Both the position numbers and the translations under genes were made by a program. Of a stretch of DNA of 64,000 nucleotides, positions 39,201-48,200 are shown piece by piece; position 1 is the first letter of the stretch; the number at the start of each line of letters is the position of its first letter. The notes under the pieces were generated by a model. It saw only the letters and a list, made by a program, of their open reading frames with translations. It was not told the DNA's origin and ran no database searches. This DNA comes from Glandiceps talaboti. Its lineage: Eukaryota > Hemichordata > Enteropneusta > Spengelidae. Where the stretch lies: assembly GCF_964340395.1 (NCBI RefSeq), contig NC_135553.1:25969449-26033448 (forward strand). The letters are read 5' to 3'.

Positions 39201-42200
39201 GGTTGCTAGGGTTTAATCCTATGCATTACAAAGGCTGCAATGGATTGTATACTTCCCAAGAGTTGAGGCAGAATGTAAGGCCATTGTGCCAATATATGTC
39301 TGTGTTATAGCTAGGGGTAATAATTGTAATATAAGGCCATTGTGCCAATATATGTCTGTGTTATAGCTAGGGGTAATAATTGTTATATAAGGCCATTGTG
39401 CCAATATATGTCTGTGTTATAGCTAGGGGTAATAATTGTAATATAAGGCCATTGTGCCAATATATGTCTGTGTTATAGCCAGGAGTAATAATTGTAATAT
39501 AAGGCCATTGTGCCAATATATGTCTGTGCTATAGCCAGGGGTAATAATTGTAATATAAGGCCATTGTGCCAATATATATATGTGCTATGCTAGGGGTAAT
39601 AATTGTAATATAAGGCCATTGTGCCAATATATGTCTGTGTTATAGCTAGGGGTAATAATTGTAATATAAGGCCATTGTGCCAATATATATATGTGCTATG
39701 CTAGGGGTAATAATTGTAATATAAGGCCATTGTGCCAATATATGTCTGTGTTATAGCCAGGAGTAATAATTGTAATATAAGGCCATTGTGCCAATATATG
39801 TCTGTGCTATAGCCAGGGGTAATAATTGTAATATAAGGCCATTGTGCCAATATATGTATGTGCTATAGCCAAGGGTAATAATTGTAATATAAGGCCATTG
39901 TGCCAATATATGTCTGTGTTATAGCTAGGGGTAATGATTGTAATATAAGGCCATTGTGCCAATATATGTCTGTGTTATAGCTAGGGGTAATAATTGTAAT
40001 ATAAGGCCATTGTACCAATATATGTCTGTGTTATAGCTAGGGGTAATAATTGTAATATAAGGCCATTGTGCCAATATATGTCTGTGTTATGCTAGGGGTA
40101 ATAATTGTAATATAAGGCCATTGTGCCAATATATGTCTGTGCTATAGCTAGGGGTAATAATTGTAATATAAGGCCATTGTGCCAATATATGTCTGTGTTA
40201 TGCTAGGGGTAATAATTGTAATATAAGGCCATTGTGCCAATATATGTCTGTGTTATAGCTAGGGGTAATAATTGTAATATAAGGCCATTATGCCAATATA
40301 TGTCTGTGTTATAGCTAGGGGTAATAATTGTAATATAAGGCCATTTTGCCAATATATGTCTATGCTATAGCTAGGGGTAATAATTGTAATATAAGGCCAT
40401 TGTGCCAATATATGTCTGTTCTATAGCTAGGGGTAATAATTGTAATATAAGGCCATTGTGCCAATATATGTCTGTGTTATAGCTAGGGGTAATAATTGTA
40501 ATATAAGGCCATTGTACCAATATATGTCTGTGCTATAGCCAAGGGTAATAATTGTAATATAAGGCCATTGTACCAATATATGTCTGTGTTATAGCTAGGG
40601 GTAATAATTGTAATATAAGGGCATTGTGCCAATATATGTCTGTGTTATAGCTAGGGGTAATAATTGTAATATAAGGCCATTGTACCAATATATGTCTGTG
40701 TTATAGCTAGGGGTAATAATTGTAATATAAGGCCATTGTGCCAATATCTGTCTGTGTTATAGCTAGGGGTAATAATTGTAATATAAGGCCATTGTGCCAA
40801 TATATGTATGTGCTATGCTAGGGGTAATAATTGTAATATAAGGCCATTGTACCAATATATGTCTGTGTTATAGCCAGGGGTAATAATTGTAATGTAAGGC
40901 CATTGTGCCAATATATGTCTGTGCTATAGCCAGGGGTAATAATTGTAATATAAGGCCATTGTGCCAATATATGTCTGTGTTATGCTAGGGGTAATAATTG
41001 TAATATAAGGCCATTGTGCCAATATATGTCTGTGTTATAGCTAGGGGTAATAATTGTAATATAAGGCCATTGTACCAATATATGTCTGTGCTATAGCCAA
41101 GGGTAATAATTGTAATATAAGGCCATTGTGCCAATATATGTCTGTGTTATAGCTAGGGGTAATAATTGTAATATAAGGCCATTGTACCAATATATGTCTG
41201 TGCTATAGCCAAGGGTAATAATTGTAATATAAGGCCATTGTGCCAATATATGTCTGTGCTATAGCTAGGGGTAATAATTGTAATATAAGGCCATTGTGCC
41301 AATATATGTCTGTGTTATAGCTAGGGGTAATAATTGTAATATAAGGCCATTGTGCCAATATATGTCTGTGCTATAGCTAGGGGTAATAATTGTAATATAA
41401 GGCCATTGTGCCAATATATGTCTGTGTTATAGCTAGGGGTAATAATTGTAATATAAGGCCATTGTGCCAATATATGTCTGTGCTATAGCTAGGGGTAATA
41501 ATTGTAATATAAGGCCATTGTGCCAATATATGTCTGTGTTATAGCTAGGGGTAATAATTGTAATATAAGGCCATTGTGCCAATATATGTCTGTGCTATAG
41601 CTAGGGGTAATAATTGTAATATAAGGCCATTGTGCCAATATATGTCTGTGTTATAGCTAGGGGTAATAATTGTAATATAAGGCCATTGTGCCAATATATG
41701 TCTGTGCTATAGCTAGGGGTAATAATTGTAATATAAGGCCATTGTGCCAATATATGTCTGTGCTATAGCCAGGGGTAATAATTGTAATATAAGGCCATTG
41801 TACCAATATATGTCTGTGTTATAGCTAGGGGTAATAATTGTAATATAAGGCCATTGTGCCAATATATGTCTGTGTTATAGCTAGGGGTAATAATTGTAAT
41901 ATAAGGCCATTGTGCCAATATATGTCTGTGCTATAGCTAGGGGTAATAATTGTAATATAAGGCCATTGTACCAATATATGTCTGTGTTATAGCTAGGGGT
42001 AATAATTGTAATATAAGGCCATTGTACCAATATATGTCTGTGCTATAGCCAAGGGTAATAATTGTAATATAAGGCCATTGTGCCAATATATGTCTGTGTT
42101 ATAGCTAGGGGTAATAATTGTAATGTAAGGCCATTATGCCAATATATGTCTGTGCTATAGCTAGGGGTAATAATTGTAATATAAGGCCATTATGCCAATA

Positions 42201-45200
42201 TATGTCTGTGCTATAGCCAGGGGTAATAATTGTAATATAAGGCCATTGTGCCAATATATGTCTGTGTTATAGCTAGGGGTAATAATTGTAATATAAGGCC
42301 ATTGTGCCAATATATGTCTGTGTTATAGCTAGGGGTAATAATTGTAATATAAGGCCATTGTGCCAATATATGTCTGTTCTATAGCTAGGGGTAATAATTG
42401 TAATATAAGGCCATTGTGCCAATATATGTCTGTGCTATAGCTAGGGGTAATAATTGTTATATAAGGCCATTGTGCCAATATATGTCTGTGTTATAGCTAG
42501 GGGTAATAATTGTAATATAAGGGCATTGTGCCAATATATGTCTGTGTTATAGCTAGGGGTAATAATTGTAATATAAGGCCATTATGCCAATATATGTCTG
42601 TTCTATAGCTAGGGGTAATAATTGTTATATAAGGCCATTGTGCCAATATATGTCTGTGTTATAGCTAGGGGTAATAATTGTAATATAAGGCCATTATGCC
42701 AATATATGTCTGTGCTATAGCTAGGGGTAATAATTGTAATATAAGGCCATTGTGCCAATATATGTCTGTGTTATAGCTAGGGGTAATAATTGTAATATAA
42801 GGCCATTGTGCCAATATATGTCTGTGCTATAGCTAGGGGTAATAATTGTAATATAAGGGCATTGTGCCAATATATGTCTGTGCTATAGCTAGGGGTAATA
42901 ATTGTAATATAAGGCCATTGTGCCAATATATGTCTGTGCTATAGCTAGGGGTAATAATTGTAATATAAGGGCCATTGTGCCAATATATGTCTGTGCTATG
43001 CTAGGGGTAATAATTGTAATATAAGGCCATTATGCCAATATATGTCTGTTCTATAGCTAGGGGTAATAATTGTAATATAAGGCCATTGTGCCAATATATG
43101 TCTGTGTTATAGCCAGGGGTAATAATTGTAATGTAAGGCCATTATGCCAATATATGTCTGTTCTATAGCTAGGGGTAATAATTGTAATATAAGGCCATTG
43201 TGCCAATATATGTCTGTGTTATGCTAGGGGTAATAATTGTAATATAAGGCCATTGTGCCAATATATGTCTGTGTTATAGCTAGGGGTAATAATTGTAATA
43301 TAAGGCCATTGTGCCAAAATATGTCTGTGTTATAGCTAGGGGTAATAATTGTAATATAAGGCCATTGTGCCAATATATGTCTGTGTTATAGCTAGGGGTA
43401 ATAATTGTAATATAAGGCCATTGTGCCAATATATGTCTGTGTTATAGCTAGGGGTAATAATTGTAATATAAGGCCATTGTGCCAAAATATGTCTGTGTTA
43501 TAGCTAGGGGTAATAATTGTAATATAAGGCCATTGTGCCAATATATGTCTGTGCTATAGCTAGGGGTAATAATTGTAATATAAGGCCATTGTGCCAAAAT
43601 ATGTCTGTGTTATAGCTAGGGGTAATAATTGTAATATAAGGCCATTGTGCCAATATATGTCTGTGCTATAGCTAGGGGTAATAATTGTAATATAAGGCCA
43701 TTGTGCCAATATATGTCTGTGTTATAGCTAGGGGTAATAATTGTAATATAAGGGCCATTGTGCCAATATATGTCTGTGTTATAGCTAGGGGTAATAATTG
43801 TAATATAAGGGCCATTGTACCAATATATGTCTGTGTTATAGCTAGGGGTAATAATTGTAATGTAAGGCCATTGTGCCAATATCTGTCTGTGTTATAGCTA
43901 GGGGTAATAATTGTAATATAAGGCCATTGTGCCAATATATGTATGTGCTATGCTAGGGGTAATAATTGTAATATAAGGCCATTGTGCCAATATATGTCGG
44001 TGTTATAGCCAGGGGTAATAATTGTAATATAAGGCCATTGTGCCAATATATGTATGTGCTATGCTAGGGGTAATAATTGTAATATAAGGCCATTGTGCCA
44101 ATATATGTATGTGCTATGCTAGGGGTAATAATTGTAATATAAGGCCATTGTACCAATATATGTCTGTGCTATAGCTAGGGGTAATAATTGTAATATAAGG
44201 CCATTGTGCCAATATATGTCTGTGCTAGGGGTAATAATTGTAATATAAGGCCATTGTGCCAATATATGTCTGTGTTATAGCTAGGGGTAATAATTGTAAT
44301 ATAAGGCCATTGTGCCAATATATGTCTGTGCTATAGCTAGGGGTAATAATTGTAATATAAGGCCATTGTGCCAATATATGTCTGTGCTATGCTAGGGGTA
44401 ATAATTGTAATATAAGGCCATTGTGCCAATATATGTCTGTGCTATAGCTAGGGGTAATAATTGTAATATAAGGCCATTGTGCCAATATATGTCTGTGCTA
44501 TAGCCAAGGGTAATAATTGTAATATAAGGCCATTGTGCCAATATATGTCTGTGCTAGGGGTAATAATTGTAATGTAAGGCCATTGTGCCAATATATGTCT
44601 GTGCTATAGCTAGGGGTAATAATTGTAATATAAGGCCATTGTGCCAATATATGTCTGTGTTATAGCTAGGGGTAATAATTGTAATATAAGGCCATTGTGC
44701 CAATATATGTCTGTGTTATAGCTAGGGGTAATAATTGTAATATAAGGCCATTGTGCCAATATATGTCTGTGCTATAGCTAGGGGTAATAATTGTAATATA
44801 AGGCCATTGTGCCAATATATGTCTGTGCTATAGCTAGGGGTAATAATTGTAATATAAGGCCATTTTGCCAATATATGTCTGTGCTATAGCTAGGGGTAAT
44901 AATTGTAATATAAGGCCATTGTGCCAATATATGTCTGTGCTATAGCTAGGGGTAATAATTGTAATATAAGGCCATTGTGCCAATATATGTCTGTGTTATA
45001 GCCAGGGGTAATAATTGTAATATAAGGCCATTGTGCCAATATATGTCTGTGCTATAGCTAGGGGTAATAATTGTAATATAAGGCCATTGTGCCAATATAT
45101 GTCTGTGTTATAGCCAGGGGTAATAATTGTAATATAAGGCCATTGTGCCAATATATGTCTGTGCTATAGCTAGGGGTAATAATTGTAATATAAGGCCATT

Positions 45201-48200
45201 GTGCCAATATATGTCTGTGCTATGCTAGGGGTAATAATTGTAATATAAGGGCCATTGTGCCAATATATGTCTGTGCTATGCTAGGGGTAATAATTGTAAT
45301 ATAAGGCCATTGTGCCAATATATGTCTGTGCTATAGCTAGGGGTAATAATTGTAATATAATGCCATTGTGCCAATATATGTCTGTGTTATAGCTAGGGGT
45401 AATAATTGTAATATAAGGGCCATTGTGCCAATATCTGTCTGTGTTATAGCTAGGGGTAATAATTGTAATATAAGGCCATTGTGCCAATATATGTCTGTGC
45501 TATAGCTAGGGGTAATAATTGTAATATAAGGGCCATTGTGCCAATATCTGTCTGTGTTATAGCTAGGGGTAATAATTGTAATATAAGGGCCATTGTGCCA
45601 ATATATGTCTGTGCTATAGCTAGGGGTAATAATTGTAATATAAGGCCATTGTGCCAATATCTGTCTGTGTTATAGCTAGGGGTAATAATTGTAATGTAAG
45701 GGCCATTGTGCCAATATATGTCTGTGCTATAGCTAGGGGTAATAATTGTAATATAAGGGCCATTGTGCCAATATCTGTCTGTGTTATAGCTAGGGGTAAT
45801 AATTGTAATATAAGGGCCATTGTACCAATATCTGTCTGTGCTATAGCTAGGGGTAATAATTGTAATATAATGGCCATTGTGCCAATATATGTCTGTGTTA
45901 TAGCTAGGGGTAATAATTGTAATATAAGGCCATTGTGCCAATATATGTCTGTGCTATAGCTAGGGGTAATAATTGTAATATAAGGCCATTGTGCCAATAT
46001 ATGTCTGTGTTATAGCTAGGGGTAATAATTGTAATATAAGGCCATTGTGCCAATATATGTCTGTGTTATAGCTCGGGGTAATAATTGTAATATAAGGCCA
46101 TTGTGCCAATATATGTCTGTGTTATAGCTAGGGGTAATAATTGTAATATAAGGCCATTGTGCCAATATATGTCTGTGCTATAGCCAGGGGTAATAATTGT
46201 AATATAAGGCCATTGTGCCAATATATGTCTGTGTTATAGCTAGGGGTAATAATTGTAATATAAGGCCATTGTGCCAATATATGTCTGTGCTATAGCCAGG
46301 GGTAATAATTGTAATATAAGGCCATTGTGCCAATATATGTCTGTGTTATAGCTAGGGGTAATAATTGTAATATAAGGGCCATTGTACCAATATATGTCTG
46401 TGTTATAGCTAGGGGTAATAATTGTAATATAAGGCCATTGTGCCAATATATGTCTGTGCTATAGCTAGGGGTAATAATTGTAATATAAGGCCATTGTGCC
46501 AATATATGTCTGTGTTATAGCTAGGGGTAATAATTGTAATATAAGGCCATTGTACCAATATATGTCTGTGCTATAGCCAAGGGTAATAATTGTAATATAA
46601 GGCCATTGTGCCAATATATGTCTGTGTTATAGCTAGGGGTAATAATTGTAATATAAGGCCATTGTACCAATATATGTCTGTGTTATAGCTAGGGGTAATA
46701 ATTGTAATATAAGGGCCATTGTGCCAATATATGTCTGTGTTATAGCTAGGGGTAATAATTGTAATATAAGGGCCATTGTGCCAATATATGTCTGTGTTAT
46801 AGCCAGGGGTAATAATTGTAATATAAGGCCATTGTGCCAATATCTGTCTGTGTTATAGCTAGGGGTAATAATTGTAATATAAGGCCATTGTGCCAATATA
46901 TGTCTGTGCTATAGCTAGGGGTAATAATTGTAATATAAGGCCATTGTGCCAATATATGTCTGTGCTATAGCTAGGGGTAATAATTGTAATATAAGGCCAT
47001 TGTACCAATATATGTCTGTGCTATAGCTAGGGGTAATAATTGTAATATAAGGCCATTGTGCCAATATATGTCTGTGCTATAGCTAGGGGTAATAATTGTA
47101 ATATAAGGCCATTGTGCCAATATATGTCTGTGTTATAGCTAGGGGTAATAATTGTAATATAAGGCCATTGTACCAATATATGTCTGTGTTATAGCTAGGG
47201 GTAATAATTGTAAAATAAGGCCATTGTACCAATATATGTCTGTGCTATAGCCAGGGGTAATAATTGTAATATAAGGCCATTGTGCCAATATATGTCTGTG
47301 CTAGGGGTAATAATTGTAAAGTGCTTTTTAATACAGTACAGGAAAGCACTTTATAAAAACTTTATAAAAATCCACAGCTTTATCAGCATCTAGGATGTGC
47401 CATTGCTCAAAATATATGTTTTTATTATATTTCAGAACTATTTAAAACAACTAACTACTTGCAGTGTTTTATCAAACCTTGACATTATTATTGTATTATT
47501 TTTTTGTAGAGGTACAGGTAGATGATAGATTAGAAGACTACTTGAATGGATTTGAAAAGAAACACATGGAGAACTATTTTATTAAGATGAACCAGGAGTA
47601 TGCTAAATCCTGGGAATCAACTGTGTCCTCCTCTGGAGAAAGGTAGGAATTCAACAAAGTTTATAAATTATGGACCCTGCATGCACCATGAACTGTAGAA
47701 TATGTTTTTGATTCCTACACTTTACAAGTTGCTATGGCTGGGTGATGGATGAATGAATGAATGGCAGGCTTGCTAATAGGTTGGTTGGGTGGATTAGGGG
47801 ATTGAAGGGGGGATCAATGGATTGACAGACTGGTGGGTAGGCAAACAGACAGATGGACGGACGGATGGGTATTCAATTTAAAACATGGATGGATATAAAG
47901 ATGTATTAATGAAATTATAGTAAAAGGCTGAATTTTGAGAGTCATTTTTCAGGATCTAAAGAAATATTTGTTAATGAAGAACAATTTATAATTAGAAGTA
48001 CCTACATGTATATTACACTATAGAAAATTGCCTTTCTAATGAATCCTATTTTATGATGTCTCCATGCTGAGATTTATCTTCCAGTAGGCAATTCAAATGT
48101 ATGTTTGTTCTTGGTGCAACAAATCTTTACACACATTGTTATACCAGAATTTATTGTAAATGCACCCATCCAAAAAGTTGCTTGAATTTCCCTGTTTTCC

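Noticed and set aside
43616-46896. Minus-strand frames with MAQWPYITIITPSYNTD repeats
   Set aside because: They are by-products of 57-bp variants in the 56-bp satellite. The frames break wherever 56-bp units resume.
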